From: Bacillus sp. MM2020_4
GTDB lineage: Bacteria; Bacillota; Bacilli; Bacillales; Cytobacillaceae
Direction of reading: 5' to 3'
Length of the DNA stretch: 64,000 nucleotides
Assembly: GCF_011250555.1 (NCBI RefSeq)
Contig: NZ_JAANMZ010000004.1
Span: forward strand, 1-64,000
Position 1 is the first letter of the stretch, and every line of letters begins with the position of its first letter. Position numbers and translations under genes: made by a program. This document shows positions 17,047-24,988 of the stretch, in pieces. A model generated the notes under the pieces. The model did no database searches, was not told the DNA's origin, and was given only the letters and a program-made list of their open reading frames with translations.

Positions 17047-17076
17047 TAAAGAGACTCCGTGGGGTCTCTTTTTTTT
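17047..17076 (+). terminator. Rho-independent terminator after the FAD oxidoreductase gene
   Basis: AGAGAC (17050-17055) pairs with GTCTCT (17064-17069) in a hairpin followed by a T-run. Confidence 0.85.
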
Positions 17077-17199
17077 ACAAAAAAACTATTAATTGACAAG
17101 GTCTATCCTTCCCTTTTAAAATTGCTTTATCTTGAAAATTGTAAGAGAGGATCATTTTGGCCAGTATTATCATTACGGGAACTACTAAGGAGAAATTTT

Positions 17200-18714
17200 A
17201 TGATCAAAAAAGACAATAATCTTAAGCTTGTTGTTACGGGTATTTTACTAGCCATTCTTATGTCGGCCATGGATAATACGATCGTTGCAACGGCAATGGG
17301 AACCATCGTTTCCGACCTAGGCGGCTTTGACAAATTTATTTGGGTCACATCAGCCTATATGGTTGCCGTTATGGCCGGAATGCCTATATTCGGTAAACTC
17401 TCTGATATGTATGGCCGAAAACGCTTTTTTATTTTTGGATTAGTGGTATTTCTTGTAGGTTCTGCCCTTTGCGGAATTGCTCAAACGATTGTTCAACTAA
17501 GTATCTTCCGAGCGATTCAGGGGATTGGCGGCGGTGCCCTTATGCCGATTGCCTTTACGATCGTATTCGATATTTTCCCACCGGATAAACGTGGAAAGAT
17601 GACCGGCTTACTTGGGGCTGTATTCGGGGCCTCCAGTGTATTAGGTCCGCTACTTGGAGCCTATATTACAGATTATATTAGCTGGCATTGGATTTTCTAT
17701 GTGAATGTTCCAATTGGTATTATTTCGCTTATTTTAATTGTTCGTTTTTATCATGAATCATTAACCCATTCTAAGCAAAAAATTGACTGGGTCGGAGCGA
17801 TTACGCTTGTTATTTCTGTAGTCAGTTTAATGTTTGCTCTTGAACTAGGCGGGAAGGAATACGCTTGGGATTCTGTGCAAATTATGGCTTTATTTGCTAG
17901 CTTTTTTGTCTTTATTATTGCCTTTTTCATCACCGAATTTAAGGCAGCTGAACCGATTTTGCCGCTTTGGCTGTTTAAGAAAAGATTGTTTGCGACCTCG
18001 CAAATCCTTGCCTTTCTTTATGGTGGTACCTTTATCATATTAACCGTGTTTATTCCTATTTTTGTCCAGGGAGTTTACGGCGGTACCGCTAAAAATGCCG
18101 GCTTGATTTTGACACCGATGATGTTGGGATCTGTGGCAGGAAGTTCTGTTGGCGGAATCTTTTTAACCAAGACTTCCTATCGGAATCTAATGTTGATTTC
18201 GATTGTTTCTTACGTAATTGGAATGTTCTTCCTTGGCACAATGACAGTGGATACAGCCCGCTGGTTATTGACACTCTATATGATTCTGGTCGGCTTTGGG
18301 GTTGGTTTCTCCTTTTCATTATTGCCGACTGCATCGATTCATAATTTGGAGCCGCAATACCGGGGAACAGCTAACTCGACGAACTCTTTTCTTCGTTCGT
18401 TTGGGATGACACTTGGAGTGACGATTTTCGGAACCATTCAGAGCAATATTTTTCAGGATAAATTGAAAGCTGCTTTCGCAGGTATGCAAGGTGGAAGTAA
18501 TTTCAAGATGGGCGATCCTCGCGAAATTTTCCAAGCCAGTGAGCGTGCGAAGATTCCTGACTTTATCCTTTCTAAAATTGTTCATGCGATGTCGGATTCC
18601 ATTACCCATGCTTTCTTGCTGGCATTGATTCCGATTGCTCTTGCAGCTGTCACCATCTTCTTTATGGGTAATGCCCGGGTTGAGGTGACGAAAAAGGAAT
18701 CTGCTAAAAGCTAA
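17200..18714 (+). CDS. DHA2-family multidrug MFS exporter (14 TM)
   Basis: About 504 aa with 14 predicted helices, as in the EmrB/QacA (DHA2) group of proton-driven drug exporters. Family signs: MSAMDNTIVATAMGTI in TM1 (the LDxTIVNVALP position), GKLSDMYGRKR motif A near 60-70, and RAIQGIGGGALMP in TM4-5. ATG 17200 is preceded by AAGGAGA; the longer open frame upstream (from 17059) covers the preceding terminator and is not used. No regulator gene is adjacent. Substrate unknown. Confidence 0.9.
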   Translation: MIKKDNNLKLVVTGILLAILMSAMDNTIVATAMGTIVSDLGGFDKFIWVTSAYMVAVMAGMPIFGKLSDMYGRKRFFIFGLVVFLVGSALCGIAQTIVQLSIFRAIQGIGGGALMPIAFTIVFDIFPPDKRGKMTGLLGAVFGASSVLGPLLGAYITDYISWHWIFYVNVPIGIISLILIVRFYHESLTHSKQKIDWVGAITLVISVVSLMFALELGGKEYAWDSVQIMALFASFFVFIIAFFITEFKAAEPILPLWLFKKRLFATSQILAFLYGGTFIILTVFIPIFVQGVYGGTAKNAGLILTPMMLGSVAGSSVGGIFLTKTSYRNLMLISIVSYVIGMFFLGTMTVDTARWLLTLYMILVGFGVGFSFSLLPTASIHNLEPQYRGTANSTNSFLRSFGMTLGVTIFGTIQSNIFQDKLKAAFAGMQGGSNFKMGDPREIFQASERAKIPDFILSKIVHAMSDSITHAFLLALIPIALAAVTIFFMGNARVEVTKKESAKS

Positions 18715-18722
18715 TTAAAAAC

Positions 18723-18758
18723 GTACCGGCCCTTTATTTAGGCCCGGTGCATTTTTTT
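18723..18758 (+). terminator. Terminator of the DHA2 exporter gene
   Basis: GTACCGGCCC and GGCCCGGTGC form a 10-bp stem with one mismatch, followed by seven T residues. Confidence 0.8.
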
Positions 18759-18982
18759 ATTCAGCAAACTTGCCGTCCATATAATCACGATACGCTTGAC
18801 GGATTTCTTCTTCCGTGTTCTTGACAAATGGACCCTGGCCACAATCGGCTCATTTAATGGCCTCCCCGCATATAACAACACTCTGAGTCTTTCTTCTGCC
18901 TTAATGGCAACCTCACTGTTTTGTCCTGCCTCACCTTTTTCAAGTGAAAGAACTTGTCCCTTTTCAAAATAATGGTATCGTT
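18757..18982 (-). pseudogene. 3' remnant of a pirin-family gene, frameshifted
   Basis: The minus strand encodes the C-terminus of a pirin in two frames: FEKGQVLSLEKGEAG... KAEERLRVLLYAGRPLNEP, then GPFVKNTEEEIRQAYRDY ending MDGKFAE-stop. The RPLNEP and GPFVxNTEEEIRQA segments are pirin-C signatures. Near 18833-18835 a GGG run lacks one G, shifting IVAR out of frame with the GPF part. Upstream, the frame hits a stop near 18983 and the gene's N-terminal two thirds are absent; a 21-bp repeat array begins 27 nt further on. Confidence 0.8.
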
Positions 18983-19008
18983 ATTGAGATTTATTTTCAA
19001 ATATAATG

Positions 19009-19105
19009 ATTCGCTCGTTGAAAGGTTAAATTCGCTCATTGAAAAGGTAAATTCGCTCATTGGCTTCAAAAATTCGCTCATTGAACTTATTAATTTCATT
19101 GATAG
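19009..19105 (+). repeat. 21-bp-period array of ATTCGCTCATTGA motifs (left of NERD gene)
   Basis: Units start at 19009, 19030, 19051 and 19072, with a degenerate fifth (ATTTCATTGAT) at 19093: exactly 21 bp each. The 12-13-nt motif is conserved and the 8-9-nt remainder varies. The same family, same orientation, recurs at 20222-20300 on the other side of the NERD gene. Confidence 0.88.
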
Positions 19106-19225
19106 AAACTATAAAATTGCAAATGACATATTTTAGACAATCTTTTCAACAAGAATCGCTATAATTCGGCAGGAAATTCAATCTTCTCCTTAGAATTTAT
19201 TTATAAAAAGAAAGGAGTGAACATT

Positions 19226-20203
19226 TTGCTTATAAAAGAAAGGACAAAACCGTTGATTTTGCTTATTTTAGAGGCTTTACTTCGGAGACTCCCCTTGAGT
19301 CACCAAAAATATCAGCAGATTTCAGACGAATGTGGGAGGAGACAAGCCGGATACCTAGGCGAGAAATCTATGGATTACTATTATCGGGACCTCCCGAACC
19401 AGAAATATACGATCCTACACGATTTAAACCTTCCTGATGGTGACTACAACTGCCAAATCGACACCCTACTCCTAACACCAGAATTTGCCCTAGCAATCGA
19501 TGTAAAAAATTTGGCAGGAAAGTTACTATTTGATACAGACAATGAACAGCTTATACAAATCAACAATGGGAAAGAAAAAGGATACCCCTATCCGATTGCA
19601 CAGGCAGAAAGGCATAAAAAGCACCTACAGAAACTTCTTGCAGCACACCATTTCCCTCCAGTGCCAGTTGAATATTTAGTAGTTATCAGTAACCCGTATA
19701 CCTCATACGTTATTACAGGAAAGAACGCCTACAAAGTGAAACCTTACATATGCAAAGCAGATATCTTTTTAAAAAAAATTGAACTCTTGGAAAAACAATA
19801 TTTGCAACCACTCCTTACCGCAAAATACCTCCGTAAGCTTTGCCGCCGCCTTGTGAAAATGAATACCCTGCCGATAAACTATCTATTGAAAAAATACGGT
19901 ATTCAGAATTCGGACCTACTAACAGGTATCCACTGCCCTTCTTGTTCTCATCAAACCCTTATTCGTAAAAAACAGAATTGGTACTGCTCCTCCTGTCATT
20001 CTTTTTCAAAAGATGCACATATAGAGGCATTGAAGGATTACTTTTTGTTGTTTGGTTCGACCATAACCAATAAGCAGTTTCGGGATTTTGCCCATCTAGA
20101 ATCCCGCCATATTGCAAAAAGAATTCTACAATCTTGTTCCTTTCTTGAATATTCCGGCAAGAACAGATACCGATACTATTCACCAAAGATCTTCCCTTGG
20201 TGA
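19226..20203 (+). CDS. NERD-domain protein with C-terminal zinc ribbon
   Basis: About 325 aa. The nuclease-related domain (NERD) spans roughly 35-155: GEKSMDYYYRDLP, then QIDTLLLTPEFALAIDVKNLAGKL, with the Q-I-D and E/D-x-K residues of the restriction-endonuclease-like fold (here AIDVKN). A four-Cys zinc ribbon, CPSCSH...WYCSSCHS, lies near 235-262, followed by a C-terminal region that could be winged helix. Start probably TTG 19226, 8 nt after AAAGGAG; GTG 19217 overlaps the site. It stands alone between two arrays of the same 21-bp repeat. Role unknown; DNA processing is only a family-based guess. Confidence 0.82.
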   Translation: MLIKERTKPLILLILEALLRRLPLSHQKYQQISDECGRRQAGYLGEKSMDYYYRDLPNQKYTILHDLNLPDGDYNCQIDTLLLTPEFALAIDVKNLAGKLLFDTDNEQLIQINNGKEKGYPYPIAQAERHKKHLQKLLAAHHFPPVPVEYLVVISNPYTSYVITGKNAYKVKPYICKADIFLKKIELLEKQYLQPLLTAKYLRKLCRRLVKMNTLPINYLLKKYGIQNSDLLTGIHCPSCSHQTLIRKKQNWYCSSCHSFSKDAHIEALKDYFLLFGSTITNKQFRDFAHLESRHIAKRILQSCSFLEYSGKNRYRYYSPKIFPW

Positions 20204-20221
20204 GATTCTTTTAAAAGGACG

Positions 20222-20300
20222 ATTCGCTCATTGAAACGGTAAATTCGCTCATTGAACATTAAAATTCGCTCATAGAACTCTTAAATTCGCTCATAGAGCT
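20222..20300 (+). repeat. 21-bp-period array of ATTCGCTCATTGA motifs (right of NERD gene)
   Basis: Units start at 20222, 20243, 20264 and 20285, exactly 21 bp apart; the last two read ATTCGCTCATAGA. Same family and orientation as 19009-19105. It starts 19 nt after the NERD stop codon. Confidence 0.88.
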
Positions 20301-20332
20301 CCATCCTGCAGGAAAATTTTCTTTAAAAACCT

Positions 20333-20361
20333 AAAAAGGACGCCATGACCTGGTGTCCTTT
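20333..20361 (-). terminator. Terminator of the acidic cytosolic protein gene
   Basis: AAAGGACGCCA (20335-20345) pairs with TGGTGTCCTTT (20351-20361); on the minus strand the hairpin is followed by T residues. Confidence 0.75.
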
Positions 20362-20387
20362 CCCTTTACATGAAAAATTACCACTTT

Positions 20388-20783
20388 TTATGCCTCAAGA
20401 TCCTTGCCTTCTTCAACAATATGGAACAAGAGGTGTGCCAAATGATGGACCGGGCCGTATTCTTCTTCCTCTTCATTTGTTTCTTCATTGAATTCCAGAT
20501 CATTTAAGAAAAGCGCCATAAATTCGTAAAAGTCCTTCAGTTGGAATGAAAAACAGGCTACGGGCTCTTCGTTGTCCTCTTCATATTGCAGGACCATGTA
20601 GGAGAGGTCACCATCGGCATCCTCCGCATCGAAAAAGACAAAAAAACCAATATTGGTATCGAGTTCAAATAAATGTCTCGTTCCGCCTGCTGTTGCCTTA
20701 TCAAACTCTTCCTGATTAAGTTTTTGAATTTGCATGCTATCTACATTATCTTCCTGATGAAAACCTACGACAAATGATTTCAT
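20388..20783 (-). CDS. Conserved acidic protein of unknown function
   Basis: A 131-aa, strongly acidic soluble protein; the C-terminal half has an Asp/Glu-rich stretch (NEETNEEEEEYG). Start set at the ATG giving MKSFVVGFHQED, 9 nt after GGAGG; an earlier in-frame ATG at 20822 precedes that site. No catalytic motif, signal peptide or membrane segment is visible. I do not recognise the family. It has its own terminator and appears monocistronic. Confidence 0.75.
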   Translation of the reverse strand: MKSFVVGFHQEDNVDSMQIQKLNQEEFDKATAGGTRHLFELDTNIGFFVFFDAEDADGDLSYMVLQYEEDNEEPVACFSFQLKDFYEFMALFLNDLEFNEETNEEEEEYGPVHHLAHLLFHIVEEGKDLEA

Positions 20784-20882
20784 ACATTCAACCTCCATAG
20801 TTTCTTCCATAATAAAAAACACATATATCTATCATACCCCTTTTTGATGACGACAACCAATTTTCCCTTTAAAAATAAGAGG

Positions 20883-21044
20883 TTATTCCTCCCCTTCAAA
20901 ATGTTCATTTAGGAGTGAATTTTCATTTGGAGCAAATTTCAAGGACTGTAAACTCATTTCAGGCTCAAGTCCATAAAGAGTTTTAACAGGTTTCTCTTCA
21001 TTTTCGCCACAATTTAGATGCTGCTCAGCTTCTTTTTCATTCAT
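20883..21044 (-). CDS. Small acidic protein, 53 aa, unknown
   Basis: Open frame starting MNEKEAEQHLNCGENEEKP and ending HFEGEE, preceded by AAAAAAGGATGATTCCA; an ATG three codons earlier is also possible. Strongly acidic with a single Cys. It lies between the corA terminator and the preceding gene on the same strand, too short for usual ORF calling. Coding status rests on the ribosome binding site and composition only. Confidence 0.5.
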   Translation of the reverse strand: MNEKEAEQHLNCGENEEKPVKTLYGLEPEMSLQSLKFAPNENSLLNEHFEGEE

Positions 21045-21123
21045 TGGAATCATCCTTTTTTAGATTTTACTTTCTTCTATTGTCTGCCTTAGGTTTGGAT
21101 CACATGCTACATAATTTCTTACC

Positions 21124-21157
21124 AAAAAAAGAAAAACCAGCTCAATAAAAAGCTGGT
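21124..21157 (-). terminator. corA terminator
   Basis: ACCAGCT (21136-21142) and AGCTGGT (21151-21157) form the stem; the minus strand continues into a long T-run. Confidence 0.85.
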
Positions 21158-21160
21158 AAT

Positions 21161-22099
21161 CTAGAAATATTTCTTTTTCCAAAAAATGAATGCTGTTAAG
21201 CTTGTTATAGATGCAGAGATTACGAGCGGAATGGCATAGGAATGCGTCGCATGCTGGAAAGGAATGTCGACGTTCATTCCGTAAAAGCTCGCCACCATCG
21301 TTGGGAACGACAAGATAATCGTAATCGAAGTTAAGAATTTCATGACAATGTTCAAGTTATTTGAAATGATGGAGGCAAAGGCATTCATCATCCCGCTTAA
21401 GATGGAACGGTACGTTTCAGCCATTTCAATTGCCTGGGTGATTTCGATAATAACATCCTCTAATAATTCCTTGTCTTCCTCGTACATTTTTAAATAGTTA
21501 AAGCGCAGAATCTTATCGAGTACAACCTTATTCGAGCGTAACGAGGTTGTAAAATAAACCAAACTTTTCTCTAATGCAAGAAACGCGTATAGTTCTTTAT
21601 TTTTCAATGATTGGTGCACTTCACGTTCGATTTCATTCGTTTTCTTATTGATCTGCTTTAAATAACGTAGGTAATAGGATGAAATGACAAACAGAATCTG
21701 GAGAGCAAATCTTGTTTTTTTAAAGGTAAAGAATTCTTTGACTCTGTTCTTTCGGAATTCTTCTAGTATCGGTGTATCTTTTAATGAAACGGTAATAATA
21801 CATTCATCTGTTAAAATAATGCCAATTGGAATGGTTTCATAAACGGTCAGTCCTGATTCGTCTTGGACCGTATACGGAAAGTCGACAATAATATAAATCC
21901 TGCCGTCATCCCGTTCAATCCTTGGACGTTCTTCATCATCCAAGGCATCCTTTATGATATCAACATCGACTTGCGCATCATTGGATACTTTATTTATTTC
22001 TTCTGCCGTTGGTGCGTACATATTGACCCAGCAGCCCTTTGAAATCACATCAACTTTTTCTAACACCCTTGCATCGGTGCTTTTAAAAATTTCTAACAT
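21161..22099 (-). CDS. corA: CorA family magnesium/cobalt transporter
   Basis: 312-aa inner-membrane divalent cation channel. A soluble N-terminal domain and long helices (about 1-245) are followed by two C-terminal membrane helices. The ion-selectivity loop YGMNVDIPF sits between them near 275-283, and the protein ends in the basic FWKKKYF. Length and topology are typical. It has a 200-nt leader with a hairpin covering the Shine-Dalgarno sequence, and its own terminator. Whether it carries Mg, Co or another ion is not decided by sequence. Confidence 0.93.
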   Translation of the reverse strand: MLEIFKSTDARVLEKVDVISKGCWVNMYAPTAEEINKVSNDAQVDVDIIKDALDDEERPRIERDDGRIYIIVDFPYTVQDESGLTVYETIPIGIILTDECIITVSLKDTPILEEFRKNRVKEFFTFKKTRFALQILFVISSYYLRYLKQINKKTNEIEREVHQSLKNKELYAFLALEKSLVYFTTSLRSNKVVLDKILRFNYLKMYEEDKELLEDVIIEITQAIEMAETYRSILSGMMNAFASIISNNLNIVMKFLTSITIILSFPTMVASFYGMNVDIPFQHATHSYAIPLVISASITSLTAFIFWKKKYF

Positions 22100-22107
22100 G
22101 CGAAAAC

Positions 22108-22132
22108 CTCCTCACTCACTTTGTTTGAGGAA
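22108..22132 (-). promoter_or_regulatory. Hairpin sequestering the corA ribosome binding site
   Basis: On the minus-strand RNA, UUCCUCA pairs with UGAGGAG (7 bp including one G-U, 11-nt loop). The 3' arm contains most of the GAGGAGG Shine-Dalgarno at 22107-22113, eight nt before the corA ATG. It could limit translation; no known Mg riboswitch sequence was recognised. Confidence 0.45.
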
Positions 22133-22303
22133 GCCAACAACCTTTTTCAGAGTTGATATTCAAGATATTCAATTCAAAGACATTGACTTCCCCTCGCCTA
22201 CTTGGGTCCGGGTCTATGGAATAACTCAAAAATATCAACTCCTTCGCATTTTAATATACTATCTTATCATAAACCAAATACCAGAAAGGTCATAGTAGTT
22301 TTT

Positions 22304-23209
22304 TTAGGAATTATTACTATCGTCAGGAAAATAGGGATTTAAATGAATGAGTACTTCACGAATGTTGTCATTTTCATCCATTAATTTTTGTTTGATTGAT
22401 TTTGCCAGATCGTGACCTTGTTTAATGGTTTTAAAGTGATCAATGGAAATGCGTAAATCCACCAATACATAATGCCCATGTTCTCTTGCCCGAATGCGGT
22501 CAATCCGCTTTACCTCTTGAAATTCGCCCACAATGGAAATGTATTCCTGCAGTGTCTCTGTATTAATATTACGCTCAAGTAAGATGTCAAATGCCTCTGT
22601 CAGCATTTCCTTTGCAATTTTAAATATTAAATAGGCGACGAAAATACTTGCTGCCTTGTCCCCATATAGTAAGAAATGGATATCCATTCGTTCCCCCACA
22701 ATGGAAACGAGCACCCCGATTGCCGCTGCAATTGATGCAACTATATCTGCTTTATGGTCAAAAGCAATCGCTTCGATGGCCTTACTTTGATTCTGTTTAG
22801 CGACCTTAAGTGAACTTCTGTATAAAATAATTTTCGTAATAAACGAAAAAAGTGCGACCCACATCGCTAAGAAACTAGGTGACTCCACTTCGTGGAAGAA
22901 ACCACTAAAGCCTTCGTAGGCAACATAAATGGCCACAAGTAAGAGCAGAAATCCAATTATTTCAGAGACGATTACCTCTGCCTTTCCATGACCATATGGA
23001 TGTTCTTTGTCAGCTGGTTTGTTCGCAATTTTTATCACCAATAAGACGATGACGGAGGCGAACACATCAGCAGCAGAATGGATCCCGTCCGCGAATACCG
23101 CGTCACTATGACCGTACCCGCCAATGATGACTTTTCCTAATGTTAGGATAATATTACTAATCACACTAATCCAGGCTACTTTTTTAGCCAGCGATTCTCT
23201 CATTTCCAT
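22304..23209 (-). CDS. Cation diffusion facilitator (CDF) family metal exporter
   Basis: 301-aa metal/proton antiporter. Six membrane helices fill about residues 10-205. The TM2 metal-site motif DAVFADGIHSAADVFAS and the TM5 motif AFDHKADIVAS give the HxxxD pairs. The C-terminal cytoplasmic domain (about 210-290) holds the usual HYVLVDLRISID and VLIHLNP segments. AAAGGTGG precedes the ATG. It probably exports Mn, Fe or Zn; the substrate cannot be fixed from sequence. A neighbouring CorA gene makes this a small metal-transport locus, but the two are separately transcribed. Confidence 0.92.
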   Translation of the reverse strand: MEMRESLAKKVAWISVISNIILTLGKVIIGGYGHSDAVFADGIHSAADVFASVIVLLVIKIANKPADKEHPYGHGKAEVIVSEIIGFLLLLVAIYVAYEGFSGFFHEVESPSFLAMWVALFSFITKIILYRSSLKVAKQNQSKAIEAIAFDHKADIVASIAAAIGVLVSIVGERMDIHFLLYGDKAASIFVAYLIFKIAKEMLTEAFDILLERNINTETLQEYISIVGEFQEVKRIDRIRAREHGHYVLVDLRISIDHFKTIKQGHDLAKSIKQKLMDENDNIREVLIHLNPYFPDDSNNS

Positions 23210-23270
23210 CGTAATCCACCTTTGAAATTCCTTTAGCCATCATAGCAAATACAAACTGGATGGGTCTAGA

Positions 23271-23308
23271 GAAAAAGTCTTGTGCAGCCTAATAAATGTT
23301 GGCTGCAC
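23271..23308 (-). terminator. Possible terminator downstream of the 45-aa ORF
   Basis: GTGCAGCC (23282-23289) pairs with GGCTGCAC (23301-23308); the minus strand then has GACTTTTTCTC. Confidence 0.55.
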
Positions 23309-23320
23309 ACAAATAATTTC

Positions 23321-23458
23321 TCATTCTTCAGGACCCTCATTGTCCTTTTTCCTCATTTCTACTTCCTCCACAACAGAAATTCTGTTTATTTGGTCATGAA
23401 GATAATGGAATGCCTGATCTAATTCTTCTCGTGTTGGAAATTCCTTTTTTCGATTCAT
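23321..23458 (-). CDS. Small hydrophilic protein, 45 aa, unknown
   Basis: Frame starts MNRKKEFPTREELDQAFHYL and ends KDNEGPEE, with AAGGGGATT before the ATG and a hairpin just after the stop. Charged and probably helical, with no motif I recognise. Too short for usual ORF callers. Confidence 0.55.
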   Translation of the reverse strand: MNRKKEFPTREELDQAFHYLHDQINRISVVEEVEMRKKDNEGPEE

Positions 23459-23551
23459 TAACAAATCCCCTTCCAATATTTATAGGAGTAATAATTTTAA
23501 AATAAGAAAAAATACCGGTGTAGTGCTTTTTAAAAAAAGGAGGATGACAGA

Positions 23552-23758
23552 ATGGACAATAAAAAGGCAAATCCCAAGAAAGAGTTAGCAGGCAGTTTTT
23601 ATCATCCGAGTTATTATCAAGAAAAGGATACCTTATCCTCAGGACTTGCGACTACACATGAGCAAGTGAGCGACACCTATACCGAGGGACAAATAGGCGC
23701 CGTTATTGATGATGTAAACGGAAAGGATATCCCGATTCCCCGAAAAGAATTTGAATAA
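23552..23758 (+). CDS. DUF4025 / YozQ-like small protein
   Basis: 68-aa soluble protein. The central SGLATTHEQVSDTYTEGQIGAVIDD matches my memory of the DUF4025 (YozQ) family. AAGGAGG lies 8 nt before the ATG. Monocistronic, sharing a bidirectional terminator with the convergent yteA-like gene. Function unknown. Confidence 0.7.
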   Translation: MDNKKANPKKELAGSFYHPSYYQEKDTLSSGLATTHEQVSDTYTEGQIGAVIDDVNGKDIPIPRKEFE

Positions 23759-23770
23759 GGATTATAATAA

Positions 23771-23806
23771 GGAAAACAGCTTTCAACCGAAAGCTGTTTT
23801 CTTTAT
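23771..23806. terminator. Bidirectional terminator between yozQ-like and yteA-like genes
   Basis: AAAACAGCTTTC (23773-23784) pairs with GAAAGCTGTTTT (23789-23800), flanked by A- and T-rich tails on both sides. Confidence 0.85.
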
Positions 23807-24562
23807 TTATTTTTCATCCTCAACGTAAGGGTCGTGTTCATATGCAGGCAGATCGCCAAAGGTTGTCATGATTCCTTCTTCATCGAGGGCGTCTTCATAC
23901 TTTTCATGCTGTGGATTTGGATACACCTTTATATCATTTCCATACATATCATTACCGACAAAATTTTCATAGTCCTCCACGTAACCGATATTTTCATCGG
24001 CTTCCACATACATATCTTGATAATCATCTTGCGGAAAGGCTAAATCCGATGGCGTATCAGAAGTTCCCCAGGCTGCCACGGTCTGCCAGGAATCCTCAGC
24101 ATCAAAACTAACGTTTTCCTTCCTTTCATCCATATCAAACTTTCCAAATGGAGGAGCCAACACTTCTTCCTCGACTGGACGATTATGGGAGGTAGCTTGA
24201 TCCTGGCTGTGCTCAATACAAAAGGTGGTATTAGGAAGGGCCTGTAACCGTTCAAATGGAATGTCTTTTCCGCAGACATCACATTTTCCATACGTTCCAT
24301 TTTCCATTGCTTCTAAGGCCCTGTCAATATTCCCTAACTGTGTTTCAGAATGCTCATTTAAAGCAATATCCTTTTCGCGTTCATATAATTCTGTTGCTTC
24401 ATCGGCCGGATGGTTATCGTAGCTCGATAACTCCCCCATCGATTCATGGGCATGCCCACGTTCTAACCCGAAATGATCATTTTGTTCCAACCGTCCCTCC
24501 GCTTCGGCCTTTTCTTGCAACAATTGTAACCGTAGCTCAGCTAACTGCTGTGTCGATAACAT
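23807..24562 (-). CDS. YteA-like sporulation protein, DksA/TraR zinc-finger family
   Basis: 251-aa protein of the yteA family. The N-terminal coiled-coil region (1-90) contains GRLEQNDHFGLERGHAHESMGELSSYDNHPADEATELYEREKD-type family sequence in part. The zinc-finger region CDVCGKDIPFERLQALP...FCIEH (about 96-118) has Cys-x2-Cys but Cys-x2-His at the second pair. The acidic C-terminus (about 150-251) is typical of Bacillus members. DksA/TraR proteins bind the RNA polymerase secondary channel; the specific role of YteA-like proteins is unknown, and they are described as sporulation-associated. Confidence 0.85.
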   Translation of the reverse strand: MLSTQQLAELRLQLLQEKAEAEGRLEQNDHFGLERGHAHESMGELSSYDNHPADEATELYEREKDIALNEHSETQLGNIDRALEAMENGTYGKCDVCGKDIPFERLQALPNTTFCIEHSQDQATSHNRPVEEEVLAPPFGKFDMDERKENVSFDAEDSWQTVAAWGTSDTPSDLAFPQDDYQDMYVEADENIGYVEDYENFVGNDMYGNDIKVYPNPQHEKYEDALDEEGIMTTFGDLPAYEHDPYVEDEK

Positions 24563-24779
24563 GCGCTAAACCCCTTTCATGGAAAAAGCGTTATCTATCT
24601 CACCATTTATTTCATTTATTTTTTATCGTACCCTTATATTTTCATTTGTTTCACGCTTGATTATGTATTTAAAATTGAATTCCATCAAAATCCTATCATC
24701 TGATTCGCAAAGGAACCGTATAAGAATTGGTTTGGGGTGTATCTTAAGGATGAAAATGATTAGAATGAGGGGGATTTAC

Positions 24780-24941
24780 GTGGTTAATTTAGACTTTGAA
24801 AAATTTAAAAAAGAACAGCGCGAACATAAGGCGGAATATATAGGAAGCGACAAAAACAAGCAACCAGGCTTTAACGACCCTGAATATAACAACCAGGATG
24901 ACACTGATAAATCACCAGGAGCAACAGGAAGAGAGCTATAG
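24780..24941 (+). CDS. Small hydrophilic protein, 53 aa, unknown
   Basis: GTG start 5 nt after GAGGGGGATT; frame MVNLDFEKFKKEQREH... ending GATGREL. Lys-, Glu-, Asp- and Asn-rich, no Cys or membrane segment. A longer upstream extension in the same frame (from 24579) lacks a plausible ribosome binding site and resembles non-coding sequence. A terminator follows after 5 nt, supporting a real transcript. Confidence 0.55.
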   Translation: MVNLDFEKFKKEQREHKAEYIGSDKNKQPGFNDPEYNNQDDTDKSPGATGREL

Positions 24942-24946
24942 ATGAT

Positions 24947-24979
24947 AAAAAGGTTGGGGCGGCATCCCTCAACCTTTTT
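24947..24979. terminator. Bidirectional terminator
   Basis: AAAAAGGTTG and CAACCTTTTT arms around a GC-rich loop, between the small plus-strand gene and the convergent enoyl-CoA hydratase gene. Confidence 0.8.
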
Positions 24980-24988
24980 ACTGAAATC

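Noticed and set aside
17059-17199. Long N-terminal extension of the DHA2 exporter
   Set aside because: It would begin inside the terminator of the previous gene; AAGGAGA marks the ATG at 17200.
22100-22303. M-box or other known riboswitch upstream of corA
   Set aside because: The conserved core sequences of M-box and yybP-ykoY elements are not visible.
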